64,000 nucleotides of DNA from Methanothrix sp. (GTDB lineage: Archaea; Halobacteriota; Methanosarcinia; Methanotrichales; Methanotrichaceae), in the NCBI GenBank assembly GCA_026394555.1, contig JAPKXZ010000074.1:1-64000 (forward strand). Reading direction: 5' to 3'. Made by a program: the position numbers and the translations under genes. The notes under the pieces are model-generated. The model worked only from the letters and a program-made list of their open reading frames with translations. It had not been told where the DNA came from and made no database searches. Positions 19,002 through 28,463 of the stretch are shown here, in pieces; positions within the stretch are counted from its first letter, which is position 1; every line of letters starts with the position of its first letter.

Positions 19002-20564
19002 ATGAAGCTCGGAATCGTCTTTGATGTTATCGGCACCGTGCTGAAGATCATGGGGTTGTTGCTCTTAGTGCCGGGATTGGTCTCGGCTTACTACCATGAA
19101 ACTAGTGGAATTGCCGCCTTTGCCCTGACCTCCCTGCTCTCCATAGGCACGGGCATCATCCTCAGTAGGCTGGGGACAAAAGGAGATGTAGGCAATAAAG
19201 AGGCCTTCGCCGCCGTCTCTTTGGGATGGCTCTCTGCCACTTTCTTCGGAGCTTTGCCCTTTGTATTTCAGGGCCTGAGATTGGTCGATGCTCTCTTTGA
19301 ATCCATATCAGGCTTCTCGGCAACCGGAGCTACGATTCTTGTAGAGTCAAACGCCAAAGGGTACTACATTGTCAATTCCACTCTGGTCAATAATAGTATC
19401 TGTACCGCTCTTATTAATGGAGTGACCGGCGACTTGGCGGGCTACAGTATCGCCTTCCAGGCCATGAATAGCCAAACATTCTATGGCCTGCTCTTCTGGC
19501 GCTCTTTCCAGCAGCTTATCGGGGGTCTGGGCATAATTTTGATGGTGGTGGCCATTTTCCCGCAACTGCGCGTGGCAGGCCGCCAGCTTTTTCGGGCGGA
19601 GACGGTGGGACCATCCAAGGAGACCATCACGCCGCGTGCTACGGCTACGGCCAGGATCCTCTGGAAGGTTTATCTGCTCTTCAATGCCCTGGAGATCGTC
19701 CTGCTGATCGCTGTAGGAATGCCGATTTACGATGCGGTCTGCACCGCATTCTCGACTCTGGCGACAGGCGGGTTCTCTCCCCAAGCATCCAGTCTGGTCG
19801 CCTACCACAGCCCTCTCATAGAGGCCATAGTCGCCGTCTTTATCATCCTAGGCATGTCCAGCTTCACCCTGCACTACAAGGTGCTGACCTCAGATCGTTT
19901 AGCCTGGTTCAAAGATGCAGAGTTCAGGTTCATGATCGCAATCCTTGCCATCACCACCACAGTCCTGCTTTTCTTTGGCGGAATAGACGGAGGCCTGTTG
20001 GAGCGCTTCCGGTATGCCGCCTTCCAGGTTGTTTCTATGATGGGCACGACCGGTTTCGTTAATACCCTGGATTATGATAAATGGTCCACAGCCGCCAAGC
20101 TGGCTTTGGTCATGGTCATGCTCATCGGAGGCTGCATCGGCTCGACTGCCGGAGGCATAAAGGTGGGACGGCTTCTGGTGGACCTGAAGTATGCCTACAA
20201 TGAACTTCGCCATATGATTCATCCCCATGCAGTGATGTCGGTCCGCCTGGGAGAAGCTCGTGTGCAGGAAGAGATTCTCCGGCCCATGCTCTTCTACTCT
20301 TTCTTCTACCTCGCAACCTGGCTGGCTCTATCTCTGGTCCTGGCCATGGTCTCCGTCGGCGATTCGCGGGTGGACCTCATGGTGGTGGCCTCGGGAATTG
20401 CCTCCTGCATGGGCGGCGTGGGTCCGGGCTTTGGCATTATCACCTTTGATTGGTCGCAAATGTCGGATGCGAGCAAGATGATCGGCTTCTTTGCCATGTA
20501 CATCGGCAGGCTGGAGCTGATGCCCATATTCTTATTATTTATTCCAGAACTATGGAGGAAATAA
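19002..20564 (+). CDS. trkH: Trk-type potassium uptake membrane protein
   Basis: TrkH forms the K+-conducting pore of the Trk/Ktr system. The 520-residue polytopic protein has the four pore-loop repeats, for example SGFSATGAT, STLATGGFSP, GTTGFVN and the last MGGVGPGFG, and the GGCIGSTAGGIKVGR stretch before the C-terminal pair of helices. The ATG is preceded by a strong GGGGGGAGGGAG site. It is followed one base later by trkA. Together with kdpABC it makes a potassium transport block. Confidence 0.95.
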   Translation: MKLGIVFDVIGTVLKIMGLLLLVPGLVSAYYHETSGIAAFALTSLLSIGTGIILSRLGTKGDVGNKEAFAAVSLGWLSATFFGALPFVFQGLRLVDALFESISGFSATGATILVESNAKGYYIVNSTLVNNSICTALINGVTGDLAGYSIAFQAMNSQTFYGLLFWRSFQQLIGGLGIILMVVAIFPQLRVAGRQLFRAETVGPSKETITPRATATARILWKVYLLFNALEIVLLIAVGMPIYDAVCTAFSTLATGGFSPQASSLVAYHSPLIEAIVAVFIILGMSSFTLHYKVLTSDRLAWFKDAEFRFMIAILAITTTVLLFFGGIDGGLLERFRYAAFQVVSMMGTTGFVNTLDYDKWSTAAKLALVMVMLIGGCIGSTAGGIKVGRLLVDLKYAYNELRHMIHPHAVMSVRLGEARVQEEILRPMLFYSFFYLATWLALSLVLAMVSVGDSRVDLMVVASGIASCMGGVGPGFGIITFDWSQMSDASKMIGFFAMYIGRLELMPIFLLFIPELWRK

Positions 20565-20565
20565 C

Positions 20566-21885
20566 ATGCGTATCTTGATCACCGGAGCTGGCGAGGTAGG
20601 TTTTCTCATAGCCAGCGAGCTTTACGCGGATCATGATGTAACCGTCATAGACAAGGACCCGGCTGCCTGTGCCAGGCTGCAGGACATGGACGTGAAGGTC
20701 TTGCAGGGCAATTCCGCCAATGCCCGTCTGCTCATTATGGCCGGCATCAATAAAGCGGACATAGTAGCGGCCGTGACCGGCAACGATGAGGTGAATGTGA
20801 TCACCTGCATCATAGCCAGCCATCTAGGCGTGCGCCAGACTATTGCCAGAGTCAGCAATCCAGAATATATTGATCAGCCGGTCCAGGATCGAAAAGAGAT
20901 AGGTATCAGCTTCATGATCTGTCCGGAGCTGGCCATGGCTGAGGATATGGCGAGATCTCTGTATTTTCCATCCATGCTCCTGGATAGGGAGCTGGCAGGG
21001 GGGAAAGTCGAGCTGATCGAGTTCAAGGTCACCGAAGAAATGCCCCTGCAAGGGCCGGTGGGTGAGGTCAAGGTCAACCTTCCGGATGGCTGCAAAATCA
21101 TGGCCATAAACCGAAAGGGGGATATCAGCATACCTTTGCAAGGAGATCCGATCATTTCCGGTGATCACCTCTTCCTCCTTTGCGACCCTAAATCGCTTCC
21201 CAAACTGAGAAGAATGCTTCACGAAGAGTCCTCACCACATAAGGCCCTGATTGTTGGAGGTGGAATGGTTGGATTTTACCTGGCGAGCCGGCTGGAGAAG
21301 ATGGGACTGGATGTGAAACTGATCGAAGTAAATACAGAGCGATGCATAGAGATCGCAGACAAGCTCTCCAGTACAATGATTCTCAATGGAGACGGAACTG
21401 ATATCTCGCTTTTGAAAGAAGAGGGTGCTGAATACATGGATGTGGTCTTCGCTGTCACCGGCCTGGATGAAAAGAACCTGCTCTGCTCACTGCTTGCCAA
21501 GCAACTGGGTGCAAAAAAAATCCTCTCCCGGGTGAACAGATATGATTACATCAAGCTCTTCGAGCTGGTAGGTGTGGACAGAGCGGTCAGCCCTGGGCAG
21601 GTAACTGCGGATGCCGTGCTGCAGAGGGTGAGCGGAGGAGAAGAGGTGATCACTCTCAGCGACGAGAGGATGGAGCTGGTGGATTTCATAGCCAAGGCTG
21701 GAGCCAAAATCATAGGAAAGAGCGTCTCCAAAGAGCTGCCCAAGGACTCCATGGTGGGCATGATCTTGAGAGACGGAAGACCGATAATGCCCGAGGAAGG
21801 CTTCAAGGTCAAGGAGGGAGACCGCGTCTTTGTGATGTCCATGCCGGAGGTCGTCTCCAAGGTAAAGAAGCTCTTCGTATCCTGA
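20566..21885 (+). CDS. trkA: Trk potassium uptake regulatory subunit, two RCK domains
   Basis: TrkA binds NAD(H) or nucleotides and gates TrkH. The 439-residue protein is a duplicated RCK unit: first nucleotide-binding motif GAGEVGFLIA at residues 7-16, second GGGMVGFYLASRLE near residue 228, each followed by a TrkA-C domain. The start lies one base past the trkH stop, a typical coupled pair. Just after its stop a second, decayed trkH tail follows. Confidence 0.95.
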   Translation: MRILITGAGEVGFLIASELYADHDVTVIDKDPAACARLQDMDVKVLQGNSANARLLIMAGINKADIVAAVTGNDEVNVITCIIASHLGVRQTIARVSNPEYIDQPVQDRKEIGISFMICPELAMAEDMARSLYFPSMLLDRELAGGKVELIEFKVTEEMPLQGPVGEVKVNLPDGCKIMAINRKGDISIPLQGDPIISGDHLFLLCDPKSLPKLRRMLHEESSPHKALIVGGGMVGFYLASRLEKMGLDVKLIEVNTERCIEIADKLSSTMILNGDGTDISLLKEEGAEYMDVVFAVTGLDEKNLLCSLLAKQLGAKKILSRVNRYDYIKLFELVGVDRAVSPGQVTADAVLQRVSGGEEVITLSDERMELVDFIAKAGAKIIGKSVSKELPKDSMVGMILRDGRPIMPEEGFKVKEGDRVFVMSMPEVVSKVKKLFVS

Positions 21886-22077
21886 TTCAATCCAGGCACA
21901 GCTGTCGCCACCACACTCGGCAACGTGGGGCCGGGCTTTGGCCTGGTAGGGCCGACATTCAGCTTCGCAGAGGTCCATCCAGCGGGAAAGATGCTGCTCT
22001 TCTTTTGCATGTGGATCGGGCGATTGGAGATAGTGACGGCTCTGGTGCTGCTGTTGCCGGAGTTCTGGAAAAAGTGA
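21886..22077 (+). pseudogene. trkH: Remnant of a second trkH C-terminus
   Basis: Directly after the trkA stop an open stretch of 63 codons with no start encodes TTLGNVGPGFGLVGPTFSF, AGKMLLFFCMWIGRLEI and LLLPEFWKK before TGA at 22075-22077. These match the fourth pore loop and last helices of TrkH (compare MGGVGPGFGIITFDW and MYIGRLELMPI in the intact gene). It differs from the upstream trkH, so it comes from a divergent trkH copy that was mostly deleted. Confidence 0.85.
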
Positions 22078-22193
22078 TTTTCTGGCAACCATAGCATCTG
22101 CATTAGAAATATGATAAATACGGAAGATTATTCTCCATGACATAATATGTATTTAAATATGTATTTAAATATGTATTAAATTATCGCTTTAAT

Positions 22194-22928
22194 TTAATCA
22201 TCTGGAAGTGGAGGTAATATTTTCAGGACTATTTTATTGTATTCATCTTTGATTTTTTGTGTTTGCTCAAATTCTTCACTGTATAATTCATTTTGTCTCC
22301 TCTGAAACCAATCGAAGAAATTAATTACCAATGATTCATACGCAACTATAATTTCGTAAAGATTAATATGATCTTTGGCATTATTTAAATATTCCTTGCT
22401 TTTTGCTTTCCAACCGTCCCATGATCTTAGAGAGGACAGATCTAGAAGTATTGAATTGGTCTCCTCAGATTCTTTGGATTTCATTTGAGCGAGCATGACT
22501 GGAATCCCTTTATGAAGTATGTAATTGCGTAGATCTTGAACGAAACGAGCTAGCGAAGAATTTGCAAATACATCTTTAATCTTTAAGATATATTCTTTTG
22601 AAAAATCGTTGTTTCCATACACTTCATTTACCATAATGCGTGTGTGATCAATGAGAGATTTAACAGAAGCGAGATAGTTATGAAAAAGACGGATAACTTC
22701 AATTTGAAATTGATTTAGATTATCTCGATTTTTAATAGCCCATATATTGGAACTTACCTCTTTACGATTAAAAAGTTCAAGACTGTTTTTGAGTTGATTA
22801 TAATTTGACATGAATATATAATGACTTACTCTCAAATTTCTGTTACCTTTTTCTATTTTCCATCCTGTGCTCGATTCAATTTGTTTTTTTAATTGCTCCA
22901 TCGTCTCAATATCCTCAACAGCTATCAT
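22194..22928 (-). CDS. AT-rich hypothetical protein with a HEPN-like motif
   Basis: A 244-residue soluble, mostly helical protein of unknown family. It is much richer in A+T than its neighbours (many Lys, Asn, Ile codons ending in A or T), a sign of recent transfer. Residues about 134-139 read RNYILH, which fits the Rx4-6H motif of HEPN ribonucleases, in the sequence context of a helix (VQDLRNYILHKG). Two short AT-rich repeats (TATTTAAATATG) precede its 3' side at 22148-22175. A HEPN role is inference from one motif. Confidence 0.65.
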   Translation of the reverse strand: MIAVEDIETMEQLKKQIESSTGWKIEKGNRNLRVSHYIFMSNYNQLKNSLELFNRKEVSSNIWAIKNRDNLNQFQIEVIRLFHNYLASVKSLIDHTRIMVNEVYGNNDFSKEYILKIKDVFANSSLARFVQDLRNYILHKGIPVMLAQMKSKESEETNSILLDLSSLRSWDGWKAKSKEYLNNAKDHINLYEIIVAYESLVINFFDWFQRRQNELYSEEFEQTQKIKDEYNKIVLKILPPLPDD

Positions 22929-23042
22929 GAGAAATTGTTTGTTTATATGGTATTATAATTTTTGGAACTACTATTGCCCAAAATTTTATTTAATAGAAAG
23001 AAATCGGAGCCGAGGACCATTAAAGTCAAACGGCTGCGGTGC

Positions 23043-23065
23043 ACCCCGCAGCAGAGCTGCAGGGT
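23043..23065. other. GC-rich hairpin (ACCCCGCAG/CTGCAGGGT)
   Basis: Two 9-base arms with one imperfect pair and a 5-base loop. It begins a GC-rich, apparently non-coding block running to about 23290, which differs in composition from the AT-rich gene on its left. It may be the edge of an inserted element. Nothing else between 22929 and 23411 is supported. Confidence 0.4.
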
Positions 23066-23411
23066 ATTCAAAATAATAATGCAGGAACGACCCTAGAGCT
23101 TTAGTCCAAAATGATTGTGCCCGGGCCGCAGGCCCGAAATTGCCGCAGCCTGGAGGGTGACGGCAAGGTAGGCCAGGAAGGCCTCATGCATTCCCGACTC
23201 AAAAGCAGGCAAGTATCCAAGCCTGCCCGGCGTTGAGGGCGCCCCACCAGGCCCGCGCGTTTCACCGCGCGCGGCGTCCACTACAAAAAGAGGTCGAGTA
23301 GACCAAGTACAACCATATCTGCAAATAAGACCCATAAAATAATCCGTGAATCAAGGCTTCTTTCTCTTACCCACCAATTCATTTTTAACAACATGGCGAA
23401 TTAGTCTGTCC

Positions 23412-24614
23412 ATGAAAGTTCTCCTCTTCGACCCAAGCGCCGGAGCCTCCGGAGATATGATCATGGCCTCTCTCCTGGACCTGGGGGCGGATGTCGACGT
23501 TGTTCGCCGGGCCGTAGAGTCCGTGGGCTGCACCCTGGAGGTCTCCCGCCAGGTGAAGAGCCACATCATGGCCTGCCGGGCCAGGGTGATCTCGGACCGA
23601 AGATACCAATCCCTGGAAGAAGCCAAATCCATTCTGCAGGGCTCCAGCCTGAGAGGAAAAGCCCTGGAAGATGCCCTTGTCACTTTGCGCACCCTGGCCG
23701 AAGCAGAGGGCCAGGTGCACGGCGTGGCCGCGCAGCAGGTCCGGTTTCATGAGATTGGCGCTCTGGATGCACTGGCCGATATCGCCGGATCCTCTGCCGC
23801 GCGGCATAGCCTTTCCGTAGAGCACGTTTTTTCCCGACCGGTATCTGTGGGCGGTGGCTACGTACCGTCGGCGCACGGCCTGCTTGCCGTGCCTGGGCCG
23901 GCGGCACTGGAAATCTTGCGATCTCACGAAATCCCCTGGAAAGGGGGGCCGGTAGAGGAGGAGCTGCTAACGCCAACGGGCGCGGCCCTGCTGGCAACAC
24001 TGGTCGACGAATTTGTGCCGGACTTCCCACTCATCCGGGCAGAGAAGGTGGGCTACGGAGCCGGAAAAAGGGAGCTCGTCCTGCCCAATGTGCTGCGGGC
24101 CATAGCTGCAGAAACGCTCCCGGCGAAGGCAGGGCCAAATCACGGAGAACACGGGAATCGCATTGTGCAGCTGGAGACCAATGTGGATGATGTAACCGGC
24201 GAGGTGCTGGGCCACTTGATTGATAAACTCATGCAGGCCGGGGCCCTGGATGTGTCCATTCTTCCTGCCCTGATGAAGAAGGGGCGCGCCGGATCTGTGA
24301 TCAGGGCCATTGCCGGGGCAGAGGGTACAGAAGTGCTGGCTAAAGTTATGATCCGGGAGACGGGCTCCCTGGGCGTGCGCGTTTTTCCCAGCATTCACCG
24401 CCTGGTAGCAGAGCGAGAACAAAGAGATGTGCAGGTGGAGATATGCGGCCGCATCTACCAGGCTCAAGTGAAGGTGAGCCGCATGGATGGCGAGCTTTTA
24501 AGCGTCAAGCCCGAGTATGAAGACTGCAAGAAAATAGCTGACGAGACAGATCAGCCGCTACGCATGGTTATCAAAAAAGTGGAAGAGGCGGGGTGGCAGG
24601 CAGCAAACCCCTAA
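23412..24614 (+). CDS. larC: Nickel insertion protein LarC (P2TMN nickel chelatase)
   Basis: LarC inserts nickel into pyridinium-3,5-bisthiocarboxylate mononucleotide to form the nickel-pincer cofactor. The family start LLFDPSAGASGDMIMASLLDLG is at the ATG at 23412 (an upstream in-frame start at 23346 would add an unlikely leader). Further marks are RFHEIGALDALADI, LTPTGAALLATL, LETNVDDVTGEVLG and MKKGRAGSVI. The 400-residue length is typical. larB and larE are not adjacent, so the cofactor's user here, if any, is unknown. Confidence 0.93.
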   Translation: MKVLLFDPSAGASGDMIMASLLDLGADVDVVRRAVESVGCTLEVSRQVKSHIMACRARVISDRRYQSLEEAKSILQGSSLRGKALEDALVTLRTLAEAEGQVHGVAAQQVRFHEIGALDALADIAGSSAARHSLSVEHVFSRPVSVGGGYVPSAHGLLAVPGPAALEILRSHEIPWKGGPVEEELLTPTGAALLATLVDEFVPDFPLIRAEKVGYGAGKRELVLPNVLRAIAAETLPAKAGPNHGEHGNRIVQLETNVDDVTGEVLGHLIDKLMQAGALDVSILPALMKKGRAGSVIRAIAGAEGTEVLAKVMIRETGSLGVRVFPSIHRLVAEREQRDVQVEICGRIYQAQVKVSRMDGELLSVKPEYEDCKKIADETDQPLRMVIKKVEEAGWQAANP

Positions 24615-24826
24615 TTCGTGCCATCCCTTCTAACATATATCTTATTTTATTACTATGCCACCGGACCAACTCGCCCCTTAAGCCACATCAATTCTTATCA
24701 CATACTTATAATACTAATATAGTTAAGATTGTAGTTGATATTATATATACTTTTCGTAAATAATAATAGTAGCGGCATGAACGGCTCGCAAGTTTGATTA
24801 ATCTGCCCCGCAGGGTAGCACTTCTC

Positions 24827-26095
24827 ATGCATCTTAATTCTTCCATCCGGCTCTTTGATTGCGCCAAAAAGCTGATGCCCGGCGGCGTATCCAGCCCCGT
24901 GCGCGCCATCTCACCCTGCCCCTTTTACACGGCCCGAGCAGATGGCCCTTATTTGTGGGATGCGGACGATAACCGGTTCATCGATTACTGCTTAGCATAC
25001 GGACCCATGATCTTAGGCCACCGCCATCCTGCCATTGTCCGGGCCGTGACCGATCAGATGACCCGTGGCTGGCTTTATGGAACCCCCTCCCAGCTGGAGG
25101 TTGCCGCAGCCGAGAGAATCACCCGGCTTTACCCCAGCATGGAAATGCTCCGCTTCGTCAGCTCCGGCACGGAGGCCACCATGGCGGCCATTCGCGTGGC
25201 ACGCGGCGCTACGGGCCGGGATAAAATCATCAAAATAGAGGGCGGCTTTCACGGGGCACATGACAGCGTCCTGGTGAAGGCCGGCTCGGGAGCTACGACT
25301 CTAGGCATTCCCGATTCAAGAGGCGTGCCTGTGGACACGGCCAAGAACACTCTGCAGGTGCCCTACAATGATCTGGAGGCCCTGGAGAGCGTGCTGCGGA
25401 GCCATCCCGGCCAGATCGCCTGCCTGATCATGGAGCCCGTCCTGGGCAACATCGGTCCGGTGCTGCCGGAGCCGGGCTACCTGGAGGGCGTGCGGCGACT
25501 TACAGAGGAGCATGATGTGCTTCTCATCTTCGACGAGGTCATAACCGGCTTCCGGTTATCCCTGGGCGGTGCGCAAGAGCACTTTAGCATAAAGCCTGAT
25601 CTCACCACTTTGGGCAAGATCATCGGGGGGGGATTTCCGGTGGGCATCTTTGGCGGCCGGCGCGATCTAATGGAGCAGGTGGCGCCCGGCGGCGGCATCT
25701 ACCAGGCAGGAACCTTCAACGGCAGTCCAGTCTCTTTAGCCGCCGGCATGGCCACCCTGGACATCATGGAGAAGGAGAATGTTCTAAAGAAGCTCAATGA
25801 CACAGGAATGCAGATGAGAAAGGGGCTACAAGAGATTGTAGACGACCTGCGGCTGGGCTACAGCGTTGTCGGCATCGCCTCCATGTTCAAGATATTCTTT
25901 GGAGAGGAGCCTCATAATTACGCCCAGGCCCTGAAATGCGACAAGACTGGCTATCTGGCCTTTTTCCGTCGCATGCTCGATGCCGGCATCTTCCTTACCC
26001 CCAGCCAGTATGAAACTGATTTCATATCGGCAGCGCACAGTGGGGAAGTCATACAAACCACCCTGGAGGCGATTAAGTCCTGTCTGAAAAGCTGA
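24827..26095 (+). CDS. hemL: Glutamate-1-semialdehyde 2,1-aminomutase
   Basis: HemL turns glutamate-1-semialdehyde into 5-aminolevulinate, the start of tetrapyrrole synthesis. The 422-residue class III aminotransferase has [13 protein letters not shown] at its N-terminus, [28 protein letters not shown] with the PLP-binding aspartate, and the PLP lysine K264 in [15 protein letters not shown] place the start at the ATG at 24827 by comparison with the family; a TTG at 24794 is also open. It opens the hemL-hemC-cobA/hemD-ahbC cluster. Confidence 0.95.
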   Translation: MHLNSSIRLFDCAKKLMPGGVSSPVRAISPCPFYTARADGPYLWDADDNRFIDYCLAYGPMILGHRHPAIVRAVTDQMTRGWLYGTPSQLEVAAAERITRLYPSMEMLRFVSSGTEATMAAIRVARGATGRDKIIKIEGGFHGAHDSVLVKAGSGATTLGIPDSRGVPVDTAKNTLQVPYNDLEALESVLRSHPGQIACLIMEPVLGNIGPVLPEPGYLEGVRRLTEEHDVLLIFDEVITGFRLSLGGAQEHFSIKPDLTTLGKIIGGGFPVGIFGGRRDLMEQVAPGGGIYQAGTFNGSPVSLAAGMATLDIMEKENVLKKLNDTGMQMRKGLQEIVDDLRLGYSVVGIASMFKIFFGEEPHNYAQALKCDKTGYLAFFRRMLDAGIFLTPSQYETDFISAAHSGEVIQTTLEAIKSCLKS

Positions 26096-26097
26096 TC

Positions 26098-27015
26098 GTG
26101 GGCAGCCGGGGCAGCCCCCTGGCACTTCGCCAGACAGAGATTGTGCAAGATAAGCTTCAATCCCAGGGCATAGAGACGGAATTGATCTTGGTCAAGACGA
26201 GCGGGGATGTCTTCCTGGACAAGCCTTTGCACCAGCTCACCGGCTTTGGCGTCTTCGTGGCAGAGATTGACGAACGCATGCTCAGCGGCGAGATCGATTT
26301 AGCCGTGCACAGCATGAAAGACCTGCCCACAAAAAGACCGGAAGAGCTGACGATCTCTGCGATCTTGAAACGAGACTCGCCCTATGACATAATGCTCTGC
26401 AGGAACGGCTCGACGAAAAGTTTAGAAGAGCTAAAGAAAGGGGCAACCGTAGGCACCTCCAGCATGCGGCGCACGGCGCAGCTACGCCGGGCCAGGCCCG
26501 ATCTGAAGATAATAAACTTGCGAGGAAATCTGCATACTAGAATGCGCAAACTTGATGAGGGAGAGTACGATGCCATAGTCTTGGCCAAGGCTGGTCTGGA
26601 GAGGATGGGGCTGGAGAGGGATTATGTGCCGCTGGATGGTGAGAGGTTCGTTCCCTCCGCCAACCAGGGAACGATAATAGTCGTAGCCAGGAAGGGATCG
26701 AAGGCCGAATTCTATTCCCGAACGCTGGATGATGCGCACAGCAGAGCTGAGACCATGATCGAGCGCAAGATCCTGGAGACGGTAGGAGGCGGCTGCGTGG
26801 TGCCTATGGCAGTGCACGCCATTGTTTCCAACGGCCAGGCACGTGTCCTGGCTGAGGTTCTCTCCTTAGACGGCAAGAGGTTTGTGCGATTGGATGAAAA
26901 TATCTCATTGCATGAAGATCCCCTGGTCGGGGCAGAGGATATGGGGATTAGGCTCATGAAGAATGGTGGAAGAGAGCTGGTAGACGAGGCGGTGAAGGAA
27001 TTTGGCACGCGGTAA
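26098..27015 (+). CDS. hemC: Hydroxymethylbilane synthase (porphobilinogen deaminase)
   Basis: HemC polymerises four porphobilinogens. The 305-residue protein has GSRGSPLALRQTE, the VHSMKDLPT catalytic stretch, SSMRR and LRGNLHTRMRKL, and the dipyrromethane-binding cysteine (about C233) in VGGGCVVPM. The only conventional start is the GTG at 26098, two bases after hemL ends. It leaves out the residues KLIV normally ahead of GSRGS; these are encoded in frame upstream, so a CTG start inside the end of hemL is possible. Confidence 0.95.
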   Translation: MGSRGSPLALRQTEIVQDKLQSQGIETELILVKTSGDVFLDKPLHQLTGFGVFVAEIDERMLSGEIDLAVHSMKDLPTKRPEELTISAILKRDSPYDIMLCRNGSTKSLEELKKGATVGTSSMRRTAQLRRARPDLKIINLRGNLHTRMRKLDEGEYDAIVLAKAGLERMGLERDYVPLDGERFVPSANQGTIIVVARKGSKAEFYSRTLDDAHSRAETMIERKILETVGGGCVVPMAVHAIVSNGQARVLAEVLSLDGKRFVRLDENISLHEDPLVGAEDMGIRLMKNGGRELVDEAVKEFGTR

Positions 27016-28456
27016 GGTTTATCTGGTGGGAGCGGGACCCGGCGATCCCGAGCTCATGACCTTGAAGGCGAAAAGGCTGCTTGGCCTTGCGGATGTGGTC
27101 TTATTCGATCGGCTGCTTGACCCCAGGATGCTGGAAGGGATTAAAGCGGAATTGATCGACGTGGGCAAGAATGCGGGCCGACACAAGCTGACTCAGGAGG
27201 GCATCAACCAGCTTCTCATCGAGAAAGCGGAAGAGGGAAACATTGTGGTGCGGCTTAAGGGGGGAGATCCCTACCTCTTTGGCCGGGGCGGAGAGGAGGC
27301 GCTGGCCTTGCAGGAAAAAGGCATACCCTTTGAGGTTGTGCCAGGCGTTACCTCCTCCATTGCCGCTCCCGAGCTGGCCGGAATTCCCGTAACCCACCGG
27401 GGTGTGGCCTCTTCGCTGATCATTGTGACCGGCCACGAGGAACCGGGAAAGGAGACGCCACTGGACTGGGGGGCCATTGCCGCCCTGGGCGGAACTTTAG
27501 TAGTACTGATGGGCGTCTCCCGCCTGGAGCACAATGTAGCGGCCCTGATCAAAGCCGGAAAATCGCCGCTAACCCCGGCGGCCATGGTTGAAAAGGGAGG
27601 CTGGCCGGAGCAAAGGATGATCTCAGCAACGCTGGCCGATATAGCCGAAAAGGCTAAAGAGGCGAGGATCGAGTCGCCGGCCATACTGGTAGTAGGCGAG
27701 GTGGTCTTGCTGGCGAAGAAGTTGGGGCAAAAGAAGATCGCTATTCTTCGGCCCGCTGCCCAGCAGAAGGAGTCGGCGGCCCTGGCCGAGAGCTACGGCT
27801 TCGCACCGATCCAGGCTCCGGCCATCACTCTGCTGGAAAAGCCTTTGCCCGAAGATCTGCTGGAGCGGCTGAAAAGAGCAGAATGCGTGGCTTTTACCAG
27901 CGCCAATGGTGTGAAGATGGCACTGCATAGCCCGGCCATCGGCAAGGCATTGGCGGAAAAGATGATCGTGGCCATTGGGCCCAAGACTGCCCAGGCATTG
28001 GCCGAGCAGGGCTTAGTGGCAGCGGTGCCGGAGGAGTACAGCTCGGCAGGAATGGAGAAGATGCTACGGGGAAAATGCCGGAGCATTCTCTTCCTGCGCA
28101 GTGCGCAGGGTAGCTTGTACCTCTCAGAAGGATTGAGGGCGGCGGGCCTCTTTGTGGATGACATCGCCCTTTATGAGGTTGTGCCCTCTGGGGACACCCG
28201 CCTGGACGAACTGATAAAGAGGGCGAGAAGCGTGGACATCTTTGCCTTTACCAGCTCCTCTACCGCTCGTTATCTGATGGAGAGAGCCAGAGCCATGGGA
28301 CTGGAAAAGGAGCTACGACTGGCGCTCGCCGCCGGCATAGTCGCTGTCATCGGCAAGCCCACCGCAGAAGAGCTGACGAGGATTGGCGTGGAAGTGGACG
28401 TGATGCCGGACAAATTCACATTTGAGGCGATGCTTGCCGTTTTGCAGGAGAAGTAG
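27002..28456 (+). CDS. cobA-hemD: Fused uroporphyrinogen-III methyltransferase / uroporphyrinogen-III synthase
   Basis: A 484-residue fusion. Residues 1-235 are the SUMT (CobA) domain: VYLVGAGPGDPELMTLKA, VVRLKGGDPYLFGRGGEEA and VVPGVTSSIAAPELAGIPVTHR. Residues about 245-484 are a HemD-type synthase with VAFTSANGV, IGPKTAQAL, SILFLRSAQG and FTSSSTARYL. The enzyme makes uroporphyrinogen III and converts it to precorrin-2, the branch to siroheme, cobamide, F430 and Ahb heme. It starts with TTG at 27002, overlapping hemC by 14 bases. Confidence 0.94.
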   Translation: MARGKVYLVGAGPGDPELMTLKAKRLLGLADVVLFDRLLDPRMLEGIKAELIDVGKNAGRHKLTQEGINQLLIEKAEEGNIVVRLKGGDPYLFGRGGEEALALQEKGIPFEVVPGVTSSIAAPELAGIPVTHRGVASSLIIVTGHEEPGKETPLDWGAIAALGGTLVVLMGVSRLEHNVAALIKAGKSPLTPAAMVEKGGWPEQRMISATLADIAEKAKEARIESPAILVVGEVVLLAKKLGQKKIAILRPAAQQKESAALAESYGFAPIQAPAITLLEKPLPEDLLERLKRAECVAFTSANGVKMALHSPAIGKALAEKMIVAIGPKTAQALAEQGLVAAVPEEYSSAGMEKMLRGKCRSILFLRSAQGSLYLSEGLRAAGLFVDDIALYEVVPSGDTRLDELIKRARSVDIFAFTSSSTARYLMERARAMGLEKELRLALAAGIVAVIGKPTAEELTRIGVEVDVMPDKFTFEAMLAVLQEK

Positions 28457-28463
28457 AAGTAAA

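Noticed and set aside
23093-23335. An 80-residue minus-strand ORF in the GC-rich block
   Set aside because: It follows from high GC content, has no good start signal and no recognisable domain.
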